Below are positions 34,695-42,138 of a DNA stretch of 59,211 bases, piece by piece. The first letter of the stretch is position 1; each line of letters starts with the position of its first letter. The notes under the pieces were generated by a model. It searched no databases and was not told the DNA's origin. It saw only the letters and a program-made list of their open reading frames with translations. The stretch covers positions 1 to 59,211 of the forward strand of contig JBQCDV010000084.1 of NCBI GenBank assembly GCA_051960855.1, given 5' to 3'. The translations under genes were made by a program, and so were the position numbers. This stretch comes from JBQCDV01 sp051960855. GTDB taxonomy: Bacteria > Actinomycetota > Actinomycetes > JAJZTN01.

Positions 34695-34760
34695 CCCGGG
34701 GGACCTGAGCTGGCGCTCCGGGGGACCTCAGCTGGCTATAGGCGGTCTCAGGTCCCCCGG
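34695..34760. repeat. Two direct and one inverted copy of CCGGGGGACCT
   Basis: Direct copies at 34696-34706 and 34718-34728 (the match continues as CAGCTGG/GAGCTGG), and an exact inverse at 34750-34760. The second and third form an 11-bp stem with a 21-nt loop; the first could compete. It lies in the 282-bp spacer between divergent prfB and the DUF429 gene. Confidence 0.7.
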
Positions 34761-34817
34761 ACCAGTACGCCTCCAGCATGACCGCGCCGGCGAGCACCCC
34801 GCTGAGAGGCTTGCCCG

Positions 34818-35594
34818 ATGATCGCCCGCCCTGCCTCATGCGTCCTCGGCGTCGACGCCTGCCCGAAGGGCTGGGTCGCAGCCCTCACCTCTCCCGACGC
34901 GCCGTCCTCCGGCTGTCGGCTGCTGCTGGGCGCCACGATCGCCGAGGTCGTCAACGCGGCGAGTGACCTGGCAGCGCCCGTCGTGATCGGCATCGACATC
35001 CCGATCGGCCTGCCCACCGCCGCCCGGCGCCGAGCCGACGAGGCCGTCCGCGTCGCCCTTGGCAGTCGTCGCTCCTCGCTCTTCCTGACCCCGACGCGCG
35101 CGGCGCTCGAGGCACCGACCTATGCGGAGGCCCGCGAGACCAACCTGCGCCTGACCGGCGAGAGCGTCTCGGCACAGTCCTACGCCTTGCGCGGCAAGAT
35201 CCTCGAGGTCGACCGCTGGCTCGCCTCCGGTGCCGCCGGGGAGACAAAGGTCGTCGAAGTGCACCCTGAGACATCGTTCGGATTCCTGAACGCCGCAGCG
35301 ACGGCTGAGGCGGTCCCCTGCCTGCCGCTCACTGCGCCCAAGACGTCGCTCACCGGTGTCGTCGAGCGCCAGCAGCTGCTGACCGAGGCCGGGCTGCTGC
35401 CCTTCGACGACCCGGAGAGGGTGGCCGCGCGGGCGGGGGTTGCCGCCGACGACGTCCTCGACGCCATCGCGGCCTCGTGGACAGCGGTTCGCGTCGCTGG
35501 GGGCGCTGCGTACCGCTTCCCGGCCGGCGGCGACGCCGTCGCCTCGCCGCCTCTCGCCTCAACCGACGACTCTGGCGGCCTCATCTGGGCCTGA
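34818..35594 (+). CDS. DUF429 domain protein
   Basis: 258 residues. The family opening VLGVDACPKGWVAAL and IGIDIPIGLP are seen, followed by RRADEAVRVALGSRRSSLFLTP and EVHPETSF near the middle: a DUF429 (RNase H-like fold) pattern with conserved acidic residues in VDACP, GIDIP and EVHPE. Predicted nuclease-like fold of unknown function. It starts at an ATG with weak GAGAGG upstream. Followed after 92 bp by the DUF3253 gene on the same strand. Confidence 0.88.
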   Translation: MIARPASCVLGVDACPKGWVAALTSPDAPSSGCRLLLGATIAEVVNAASDLAAPVVIGIDIPIGLPTAARRRADEAVRVALGSRRSSLFLTPTRAALEAPTYAEARETNLRLTGESVSAQSYALRGKILEVDRWLASGAAGETKVVEVHPETSFGFLNAAATAEAVPCLPLTAPKTSLTGVVERQQLLTEAGLLPFDDPERVAARAGVAADDVLDAIAASWTAVRVAGGAAYRFPAGGDAVASPPLASTDDSGGLIWA

Positions 35595-35686
35595 CGTCTT
35601 GATCGCCCTCAGCCCCACGCCGCCGGGCATGTGGGCCGTAGGCCCTCTCGACTCGGCCATTCTCCCCCGCGACGGGCCCGGGCTGC

Positions 35687-36055
35687 ATGTCCCTGCCTGA
35701 GAAGACCTGCGAGGCGTGCGGTGGGCGCATCGTCTGGCGCAAGACGTGGGAGCGCGACTGGGACCAGGTCCGCTACTGCTCCGACGCCTGCCGCTGCGCC
35801 AAGGTCTCGCCTCAGGACCGCCAGCTGGAGCGGACCATCCTCGACCTCGTGGAGCAGCGGAGCTCCACAGCAACCATCTGCCCGTACGAGGCAGCTCGAG
35901 CCGTCGGCGGAGACGAGTGGCGCGAACTGGTGGAGCCAGGCCGACGCGCGGCACGGCGGCTGGTTGCACAGGGCCAGGTCGAGATCACGCAGGGCGGTAG
36001 CGTCGTCGACCCGTCCACGGCCAAGGGACCCATCCGGATCCGCCGCAGCGACTGA
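35687..36055 (+). CDS. DUF2256/DUF3253 fusion protein
   Basis: 122 residues. The N-terminal Cys cluster CEACGGR...RYCSDACR (CxxC and CxxxC, zinc-ribbon-like, DUF2256) is followed by a winged-helix-like DUF3253 domain (about 45-120: RTILDLVEQRSSTATICPYEAARAVGG, WRELVEPGRRAARRLVAQGQVEITQGG). This fusion is known in several phyla but uncharacterised. It is the last intact chromosomal gene before the accessory region; the tadA relic follows about 170 bp later on the other strand. Confidence 0.85.
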   Translation: MSLPEKTCEACGGRIVWRKTWERDWDQVRYCSDACRCAKVSPQDRQLERTILDLVEQRSSTATICPYEAARAVGGDEWRELVEPGRRAARRLVAQGQVEITQGGSVVDPSTAKGPIRIRRSD

Positions 36056-36228
36056 CGCCCCGTCGCTCCCTCTCACGCCGGCGCAAGCACGACACCCAGG
36101 TGTCCGGGAAAGCGGGTCAGGCTCCGTCATGTCGACAGCCGGGGCCGACCCGGTGCGCGTGGCGCTGCCGGTCGACATCAGCGGCGCAGTGGTTGGCGTC
36201 GACCCGGGCCAAGGTGTCCAGTTGAAGC

Positions 36229-36357
36229 CCGACCGTGCACCGCCAGCACCTCGTGCACGCGGCGAGCGCAGGCAGCGTCGTTCGCGAGGTGGACGATGAG
36301 GTCGAGGCCGGCGGCGGCGACAGCCGGAACGATGAAGTGGTGGTTGACGGTGGGGCC
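36229..36357 (-). pseudogene. C-terminal relic of a tadA/cpaF-type pilus ATPase
   Basis: The minus strand encodes AGPTVNHHFIVPAVAAAGL then DLIVHLANDAACARRVHEVL and AVHGR, which matches the C-terminal end of actinobacterial TadA/CpaF ATPases (the usual pattern is AGENVxxxFVVPTVAxxVDLVVHL, then RRRVxEIVxVPGR). Everything before it is replaced by foreign sequence, and the frame drifts after HGR. It is the downstream end of the gene whose N-terminus lies at 57.4 kb. Homology is from memory of the family, not from a search. Confidence 0.7.
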
Positions 36358-36441
36358 CGCCAAAGTCAGAAAGGGAGAGTGCAAGAGAGGGCGCAGGGCA
36401 GGGCCAAGCCGTCGAAGCCGTGCAACACGCCGCACACGTCA

Positions 36442-36483
36442 CTTGACGCTATCCGACCTCACATGAGGTAGCGTTTCGTCAAG
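36442..36483. promoter_or_regulatory. Operator-like nested palindrome and promoter of the XRE/ImmA operon
   Basis: Nested inverted repeats share one centre: CTTGACG/CGTCAAG (36442-36448, 36477-36483), ACGCTA/TAGCGT (36446-36451, 36469-36474; one base off the exact centre) and CCTCA/TGAGG (36457-36461, 36464-36468). A TTGACG -35-like box (36443-36448) and TAGCGT -10-like box (36469-36474) lie inside it, with a wide 20-bp spacer. It is 29 bp before the first gene, so the XRE protein encoded second may repress here. Confidence 0.55.
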
Positions 36484-36511
36484 TTCGCCTTGGACTGACA
36501 GGAGAGACCCG

Positions 36512-37168
36512 ATGACGATCGTCGCAGTCGACGGTACCGCCGAGCACCGACTCCACGCACTCGGTCTCTCGACCCATCAGATCGCACGCGCACTCCTGCG
36601 CGCCGACGCCGAGGCCAAGCACTCGACCGGCCTCGAGCCTCCGACGGCCGAGGGCACGATCCGCTACTTCAAGACCGTGCGGTTCCTCCGCGAGGAACTG
36701 GTTCCGCACGGGTGGGGGACCAACGACTACAAGAACTTCTGCCGCACGGTGGACCCCAACCACGGGTTCTCGATCGTGACTAGCTCCGGGGACGAGGTCA
36801 CCGGGGTGGAGATCCCGGGCAGGGTGCCGCGCACCAAGTACCCCAAGGGCGAGCTCACCGCACTGGCGGTGCGACAGAACGCTGAGCAGGGCGCGCTCGA
36901 CCTCGGCGAGGAGTTCGCCGAGCCGACCGTTGAGCCGGCCGAGCTCGAGAACGTTTGGTTCCTGCTCCAGCGAGTCACTTCGGACTACATCTACTCCGAG
37001 CTTTCGCTCCCGGTCCGCATCGAGGACGGGACGATCACAGAGTGGGAGGAGCGCATCCTCCTCCCCCGCGTCGACCGCCAGGACCCCGAGACGACCGGCA
37101 CCAGCACGATCGAGGAGCCCCCGGCCAGCGACGGCGATGCTTACTCGGTCGACGTCGCAATGCGCTGA
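36512..37168 (+). CDS. Unknown protein, first gene of the XRE/ImmA operon
   Basis: 218 residues, not recognised. The N-terminal half has a segment GLSTHQIARALLRADAEAK that may be helical, and GTNDYKNFCRTVDP follows; the C-terminal ~25 residues are acidic and Ser/Thr-rich. No transmembrane segment or catalytic motif seen. ATG at 36512 with AGGAGAG ribosome site. It is followed after 33 bp by the XRE-ImmA/IrrE gene. Given its place under a likely autoregulated promoter it could be an antitoxin-like or accessory partner; this is guesswork. Confidence 0.75.
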   Translation: MTIVAVDGTAEHRLHALGLSTHQIARALLRADAEAKHSTGLEPPTAEGTIRYFKTVRFLREELVPHGWGTNDYKNFCRTVDPNHGFSIVTSSGDEVTGVEIPGRVPRTKYPKGELTALAVRQNAEQGALDLGEEFAEPTVEPAELENVWFLLQRVTSDYIYSELSLPVRIEDGTITEWEERILLPRVDRQDPETTGTSTIEEPPASDGDAYSVDVAMR

Positions 37169-37201
37169 GACCGGCCCGCCAGAGATCAAGGCATCATCGC
37201 C

Positions 37202-38287
37202 ATGCTGAACCCCACCCGTTTGGCTGCGGCACGCAAGCGCCGCGGCTGGACCCTGACCAAGCTCGCCCAGGAGACCGGGCTGAGCCGCGCCAGCCTGTCG
37301 ACCTACGAGAACCAGCACCAAGACCCGGCCCCGCAGACCCTCATCACCCTTGCGACCGCACTCGGCGTCGCCGAGGACTTCCTCACCGGTGACGATCTGG
37401 ACGAGATCCCTGTCGGGGCCGTCAGTTTCCGGGCTTTGAGCAAGATGACCGCACGCACGCGGGATCGCGGCCTCAACTCGGGGCGGCTCGCGATCCTCAT
37501 CAACGACTGGCTCGAGGATCGATTCGATCTCCCGGTCGCTGATGTCCCTTCTCTGACGGGTCGCCTTCCAGAGATCGCGGCCCAAGAGGTACGTGCGCGC
37601 TGGGGCTTGGGCGAGCAGCCGATCGGCAACCTAGTGCACCTGCTAGAGGCCCACGGAATCCGGGTCTTTTCGTTGACAGACGACACCAAGGATCTCGATG
37701 CGTACTGCCTGAACTGGCACGGCCGGCCATTCATCTTCCTTAGCCGCGAGAAGTCCGGTGAGCGACACCGGTTCAACGCCGCCCATGAGCTCGGCCATCT
37801 CGTGCTTCACGGCGAGGACGGCATCCCAAACGGCCCCCAGGCCGAGACGGAGGCGAACCAGTTCGCAGCGGCGTTCCTCATGCCTCGAGCTGGGGTGCTC
37901 ACCCAGGGCCTCCGCAACGCCCATGTGGAGCGGATCCTCCAGGCGAAGAAGCGTTGGAACGTCGCAGCCATGGCGATGGCGCACCGAGCCAACGAGCTCG
38001 GCCTGATGACCGAGTGGGCCTACCGCACTGCGTGCGTCGATCTGTCCAGGATGGGCTACCGGCGAGGCGAGCCAGGAGGGATCGCGCACGAGTCTTCCCA
38101 GCTGTTGACCAAGGTCATGCAGCAGCTGCGCGCACACGGCCTCGGCCCGCACACCATCGCGACCGACCTCGGGCTCGACGTCGAGGAAGTGCAGGCCTAC
38201 ATGCTCGGACTCACCCCCACGGCTGTTGCTGGCGTGCCGAGCACACCTGGCCGCACCCGCTCGGACCACCTTCGCCTGGTCGACTGA
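37202..38287 (+). CDS. XRE-family HTH plus ImmA/IrrE metallopeptidase
   Basis: 361 residues. An N-terminal Cro/C1-type HTH (about 6-60: RLAAARKRRGWTLTKLAQ, SRASLSTYEN) is fused to an ImmA/IrrE (COG2856) zinc peptidase domain (about 140-240) with the motif AAHELGHLVLH (HExxH at 195-199) and ETEANQFAAAFLMP giving the third ligand. The last ~100 residues hold a second possible helical DNA-binding region (HTIATDLGLDVEEVQAYM). In phage and ICE systems such proteins control a switch by cleaving a repressor. Here both parts lie in one chain, so it may be a self-controlled regulator of the operon. Confidence 0.9.
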   Translation: MLNPTRLAAARKRRGWTLTKLAQETGLSRASLSTYENQHQDPAPQTLITLATALGVAEDFLTGDDLDEIPVGAVSFRALSKMTARTRDRGLNSGRLAILINDWLEDRFDLPVADVPSLTGRLPEIAAQEVRARWGLGEQPIGNLVHLLEAHGIRVFSLTDDTKDLDAYCLNWHGRPFIFLSREKSGERHRFNAAHELGHLVLHGEDGIPNGPQAETEANQFAAAFLMPRAGVLTQGLRNAHVERILQAKKRWNVAAMAMAHRANELGLMTEWAYRTACVDLSRMGYRRGEPGGIAHESSQLLTKVMQQLRAHGLGPHTIATDLGLDVEEVQAYMLGLTPTAVAGVPSTPGRTRSDHLRLVD

Positions 38288-38389
38288 CGGGGCCCCCACC
38301 GCGAACCCGAGGAGCCCGATGATCAACACCTGCGCAGGGTCCCCTTGCGGTGACGACACCCGTGCCGCCGGTTCACAGCGGAGCTGCTG

Positions 38390-39814
38390 ATGCGCTTCTC
38401 GAGGGCGTTCAAGATCTCCCGCGGACCGCGGGAGGACTGGTTCGATCCCGACCTGAGCGTCGACACCAGGTTGTTCTTGGACCCGTTCCTGCTGCTGAAA
38501 GCCGGGAGGACGTGGGTCAGAGCGCACGAGGACCTGGTCTCGCACTTCGCGCACTGCTACGCGTTGGTGGCCAAGGCCCAGGGCCCGAAATCGCTCTCGG
38601 CCAAGGCTGCGCATCGGCTGCTGACCTTTCCCGAGCCGTACGAGTTCGGCCTCGGGTACACCGCCGCCTCCACTCGTGGATCGGGTGGTGGCCTGATGCA
38701 AGCACACTCGATCGCGGACGGGATCGCCGTCGCCGTCGTGGCCGGGCTCATCGAGCCCGAGCACATCGAAGAGATCGGGATCCTCAACGAGGGATTCGGA
38801 GCCGACCGGATCTCTGACGCGACCCTCAACGTCCTCAAGGCGCGGTTCATCACCTACACCCAGACCATCGCCGCCCGGCACGATGTTGCGTTGCAAAAAC
38901 ACCAGGTGCGCAACGCCGGCGTGGACCTCGCGGCAGCACGGTGGTGCGACGACGTCGTCGAGCTGCCCACCAATCCCGTCACCGGAGACCCGATCCTGCT
39001 GGTTCCCAAGAAACTGCTGCGGGACCTGCCCACACTCAACGCCGAGGACTGGTTCCAGTCCGACGTCAACGACGAGGTCAGGACCTACCTCAACCTCAAG
39101 GTGGGGCAGAGCATCCCGAAGCGGGAGATCGTGAAGCTCGCCCGTCGCAATCCTGAGCAGGTGCGCGAATGGGCACGGCGGCAGACCACCCGGACCGACC
39201 TCACCGGGTACAACTTCGGTGAGGACCCACGAGGCGTGGTCAACTACGACACCGCGACCGTCGAGTTCGCCCACACACATCCCCTCCCGGAGACCGCCCC
39301 GCCGAGGAACCAGGCCGAGCTGTCAACGCTGGTCGGGAGAGTCTTGGGCAACTTCAAGACCTTCGTCGAGCAGGGTGGTGGCTGGAGGTTGCTGTGGAAC
39401 AGCGACGGCAGCGAGAAGAACGAGGACGCCGCACAGTTGCTGTTCATGGGCATGGCACGCGAGTACCTGCGCCTGTACGGCGTCGAAGTCGACCGCGAGG
39501 TCGAACTCGGCCGCGGGCCCGTGGACTTCAAAGTCTCCGCCGGCTACAACATCCGCCTGCTCATCGAGGTGAAGAAGGCCCACACCGGCACCTTCTGGAA
39601 CGGCCTCAACGACCAGCTCCCCAGCTACCTGACCTCCGACGACACCGGCGAGGGTTGGCTCGTCGCGATCCGCTACCGCGACGCCAAGAGCACCACCGAT
39701 CGCCTCACGCAGCTCCCCACGGCGGTGACCCAGGCGGCCGACCGCACCGGCATGAGCCTCCACTACATCGCCATCGACGGCCGGCGACCCCTCTCGGCCT
39801 CCAAGATCAGATGA
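38390..39814 (+). CDS. PD-(D/E)XK-like nuclease candidate, last gene of the XRE/ImmA operon
   Basis: 474 residues, family not named. Near residues 378-396 GPVDFKVSAG is followed 13 residues later by LLIEVKKAH, the spacing D-x13-ExK of a PD-(D/E)XK nuclease, then DQLPSYL, in keeping with the Gln often found after the core. The first ~300 residues are unassigned but begin with a conserved-looking FDPDLSVDTRLFLDPFLL. ATG with GGAG six bases before; 102 bp after the XRE gene. Probable effector of a toxin-antitoxin-like or defence module. Confidence 0.72.
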   Translation: MRFSRAFKISRGPREDWFDPDLSVDTRLFLDPFLLLKAGRTWVRAHEDLVSHFAHCYALVAKAQGPKSLSAKAAHRLLTFPEPYEFGLGYTAASTRGSGGGLMQAHSIADGIAVAVVAGLIEPEHIEEIGILNEGFGADRISDATLNVLKARFITYTQTIAARHDVALQKHQVRNAGVDLAAARWCDDVVELPTNPVTGDPILLVPKKLLRDLPTLNAEDWFQSDVNDEVRTYLNLKVGQSIPKREIVKLARRNPEQVREWARRQTTRTDLTGYNFGEDPRGVVNYDTATVEFAHTHPLPETAPPRNQAELSTLVGRVLGNFKTFVEQGGGWRLLWNSDGSEKNEDAAQLLFMGMAREYLRLYGVEVDREVELGRGPVDFKVSAGYNIRLLIEVKKAHTGTFWNGLNDQLPSYLTSDDTGEGWLVAIRYRDAKSTTDRLTQLPTAVTQAADRTGMSLHYIAIDGRRPLSASKIR

Positions 39815-40260
39815 CCGTATGACATGCCGCGGCGGAGGCCCGGAAGTCGTATCCGGCCCGCGCCGAGGTCTCGAGGACCGCTGCGGCCGGCTGAATGGGC
39901 CGCCGCCTATCGACACTGCCCAGCGCGACCACGTGCTCTCCCTCGATCTTGATTAGCTGCAGCTACTGCTCGCCATCGGCCGGGATCGCCAATCCCGGGC
40001 AGTCCGGCCGCAGGCACGGTCCGAACAGCGCGTCGACTGCGAGGTGTGCAGCCAACTCATCGGTCACCGGGGCGAGCACTGGACGGTGTGCTTGGACGGC
40101 CATGGCCCCAAGTTAGGTCCGGGATTACTGCGCCGCCAGATCTGTCGCGGCGCCTGTGGAAACCGACAGAACCGAATGACCGACGGTTGCCGCCGGGCGC
40201 CGCCCAAAATCATCGGAGGGATGCACATTCACACTCAGATCGAGCTGGGTGGCCATCGCC
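39815..40260. other. No recognised gene at the right end of the 3.9-kb island
   Basis: Only short open frames. One plus-strand frame around 40040-40180 reads CEVCSQLIGHRGEHWTVCLD with further Cys residues, which might be a decayed zinc-binding protein, but there is no ribosome site and no family match that I recognise. Confidence 0.3.
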
Positions 40261-40262
40261 CC

Positions 40263-40352
40263 TGGCAGCAGCGGCAGGGTGCACAGCTTCGCCAGCGCGT
40301 CGCAGGCTGAGTTGGCGTGGATGGTGCACGTGCCGGGCGACCCTGGCATTGC
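40263..40352 (-). pseudogene. Internal 30-codon relic of the tadA/cpaF ATPase
   Basis: The minus strand reads SPGTCTIHANSACDALAKL then CTLPLLPG, matching the TadA pattern LPGMCTLHANSAREAxxKMCTLPLLAG that precedes the C-terminal segment preserved at 36.3 kb. An in-frame TGA lies just upstream (about 40364) and homology stops near 40352. The fragment shows that the islands on its two sides entered the same gene. Confidence 0.7.
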
Positions 40353-40486
40353 AAATGGCAATCACGATGGAGCCTGTCTCGAGAGTCGTAGGAGCCGTGA
40401 CATCCCGCCTCAGCACGCATCCGCACGCCCAGCGACTCTGGCCCTCTCCGGGCGTGCTGTCCGATGTCTTTCATGGAGCGGCCTAG

Positions 40487-40600
40487 GGGAAGCGGGAGTA
40501 CAAGGGCGAGCTATTCGACGCTGGCTGGGAGCCGATCCTCGACGTGGAGAAGCGGAACCGCCTGAACGACCTGCTGCGCAACCAGTCCCGAGTGACTCGA
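40487..40600 (+). pseudogene. Fragment of a serine recombinase
   Basis: One frame reads KREYKGELFDAGWEPILDVE followed by KRNRLNDLLRNQSRV, the WEPILDxExxxRLxxLL signature from the Recombinase domain of large serine recombinases. No start, catalytic domain or C-terminus is present; it is cut off abruptly at the mrr fragment. It differs in sequence from the intact recombinase at 51,906, so it is a second, older element. Confidence 0.65.
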
Positions 40601-40890
40601 AGGCACCAGGCGACATGGCCTTCAGGACGTCCAGCAACTGGTCCTTCCGCGACTGCTCGGTGTCCTCAAGGTCCTCTGAGACCTCGTCGTCCTCGGTGCC
40701 GGTGACCTGATCCTCGGCCCGACGCGTCTTGCGATCCTGAGCACGCTTCCGTGAACTCTCCCGCTTGAGGTCCTCGACGTCCTGCTCGGTGACGGACCAC
40801 CCCGGCGGGGTCAGGGCCGACACACCTCGCGAAGAGTTCTCAATCAGCCCCAGCGCCTCGGCGAGCGTCCTCGCCCAAGGTAGGCGGGAC
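40585..40890 (-). pseudogene. Fragment of an Mrr-type restriction endonuclease
   Basis: The minus strand encodes LPWARTLAEALGLIENSSRG, an acidic linker, and RKDQLLDVLKAMSPGAFESL. These match the winged-helix end (VGWARxYLxxAGLIExPxRG) and the start of the catalytic domain (WxDxLLxVLxxxSPxxFExL) of Mrr proteins. The catalytic PD-(D/E)XK core is missing: the frame ends at the recombinase fragment. The N-terminal ~70 residues are also missing. Confidence 0.65.
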
Positions 40891-41204
40891 TCCCCCTCCG
40901 TTCGGCTGCCGGCCGCCGTTGTCACGCTGTTCCCCCGGCGGGGAAGCGCTGCGGGGGCCCATCTGCACCCGGCGATCACGCTCGGTCCTGCATGGAAGGG
41001 CGGCCACACCTAGGCAGGGATGTGGTTCGTCTGCCCGCTGCTGCAATAGCCTTTGCTTGGCGCCGGTCCGCTGCATCCCCCGTCTGCGGCCCGGCGCCTC
41101 TTCGCGCCGGCAGGCGAGCACGATCGACCAGCGGTCGAACATTTCCCGGTCGCGGCGTCGAAGGATTGGATGCATCCGGGCTGGCGCCCGGCACGGTGCC
41201 TCTC
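40891..41204. other. No gene recognised
   Basis: About 310 bp between the mrr fragment and the zinc-ribbon gene. Nothing recognisable in any frame; likely junk left from recombination, plus whatever drives the next gene. Confidence 0.4.
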
Positions 41205-42071
41205 GTGAATACCTCAACGGCTTGCGCCGGCGAACAGCCGTTCTCGAGCAGCCAGTCAGTTCCAGCGGCACGTGGACGCGGACGACGTGCCCCGAGGGTG
41301 TGTGGCGGGTGTGGGGAGGCGTTGGCGGGGAGCCGGTACCGGCAGGAGGGGATGCGGTGGTGTCGGCCGTGTGGGGAGTTGGTTCGGATGCGTCGTGAGG
41401 ACCGGCAGGTCTACCTGGCCGGTGCGGCACCGGATGACGCGCTGCTGCGCGCGGCCAAGTTGCCGGTCCCGGTGGCCTCCGACCTGGTTTCCGCGTTGAC
41501 GGTTCCACGGGCGAGCTCCCGGTCCAGGGTGGCGTCTGCCGCCACGGAGACGCTGGTCACCCTTGCCGGCACTGTTCCGGTGTTCCTGCCCGCGGTGGCG
41601 TTGGAGCTCGCCGAGCGTGGCGCTGCGCGGGAGCTCATCGGGTTGCCGGGCGTGGCCAGTGGCGCCTTCCGCACCATCGCGTGCGCGCTGGAGCATGACT
41701 CCAGCCTCAGCCTGGACGAACTGCGCGCGGTCGCCGCGAGCGACTATGCGGCTGCGCTGATTCCTCGCTGTTTTCTCGAGCTGCCCGAGCGGGACACCTT
41801 GGAGCTGGTCGTACCGCGGCTGTCGGATGCCGAGGCTGCGGACCTCGCGGCGCGGCGAACGGCCCCGGTGCATGCTCTGGCCGTCCTGGCGGCGGTAGGT
41901 CCGCGAGCGGCGAACGCGGTGGTCCGCGACCCACGTACCCCGGCTGCGGTGTTGGCTTTGATCGCGGCCCGCACGGACGACGCGAGCGCGCACGCGGTGG
42001 CGCTGGCGCTCGAGCACGCGAACGTCGACGGGTGGCAGTCGAGGACCACTACAGATCGGGCGACTCGATGA
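41205..42071 (+). CDS. Unknown protein with N-terminal zinc ribbon
   Basis: 288 residues from a GTG at 41205; the frame is open further upstream and the start is uncertain. A zinc ribbon (about 30-55: CGGCGEAL...WCRPCGEL, CxxC-x17-CxxC) precedes an Ala/Leu-rich helical region of about 200 residues with repeating units (VALELAERGAARELIGLPG, LELPERDTLELVVPRLSDAEAADLA, VHALAVLAAVGPRAANAVVRDPRTPAAV), reminiscent of HEAT-like or leucine-rich-variant repeats. It sits directly before the four-gene operon, on the same strand; a promoter for that operon overlaps its stop codon. Role unknown. Confidence 0.6.
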   Translation: MNTSTACAGEQPFSSSQSVPAARGRGRRAPRVCGGCGEALAGSRYRQEGMRWCRPCGELVRMRREDRQVYLAGAAPDDALLRAAKLPVPVASDLVSALTVPRASSRSRVASAATETLVTLAGTVPVFLPAVALELAERGAARELIGLPGVASGAFRTIACALEHDSSLSLDELRAVAASDYAAALIPRCFLELPERDTLELVVPRLSDAEAADLAARRTAPVHALAVLAAVGPRAANAVVRDPRTPAAVLALIAARTDDASAHAVALALEHANVDGWQSRTTTDRATR

Positions 42072-42097
42072 CTCTCCGTCGAGCCCTCGCATAGTCT
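42068..42097 (+). promoter_or_regulatory. Promoter of the nuclease-helicase-Mod-Res operon
   Basis: ATGACT (42068-42073) and TAGTCT (42092-42097) with 18-bp spacing, 42 bp before the GTG of the first gene. The -10 box is flanked by a small inverted repeat TCGCA/TGCGA (42087-42091, 42097-42101), which may be an operator. Confidence 0.5.
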
Positions 42098-42138
42098 GCG
42101 ACACGGAGGCAGCGACGTGAGGGGCCGGGAGAAATAAC

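Larger units (their letters stand above)
36358..40262 (+). mobile_element. 3.9-kb island inserted in the tadA relic
   Basis: Bounded by tadA pieces. If the minus-strand sequences are joined at the GG dinucleotide (CC on the plus strand at 36356-36357 and 40261-40262), the frame becomes CTLPLLPG-PTVNHHFIVP, a continuous TadA sequence, so the interval behaves as an exact insertion with a 2-bp core, as made by large serine integrases. It carries three genes (36512, 37202, 38390) and about 450 bp of unassigned DNA, but no recombinase of its own. Confidence 0.6.

Noticed and set aside
36178..36435. 85-codon minus-strand frame taken as an intact small gene
   Set aside because: Only its middle part matches the TadA C-terminus; the first part is foreign DNA and the end drifts out of frame, so it is a relic.
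40410..41009. 199-codon minus-strand frame taken as a complete Mrr protein
   Set aside because: Only residues in the middle match Mrr; both ends belong to other sequence and the catalytic core is missing.
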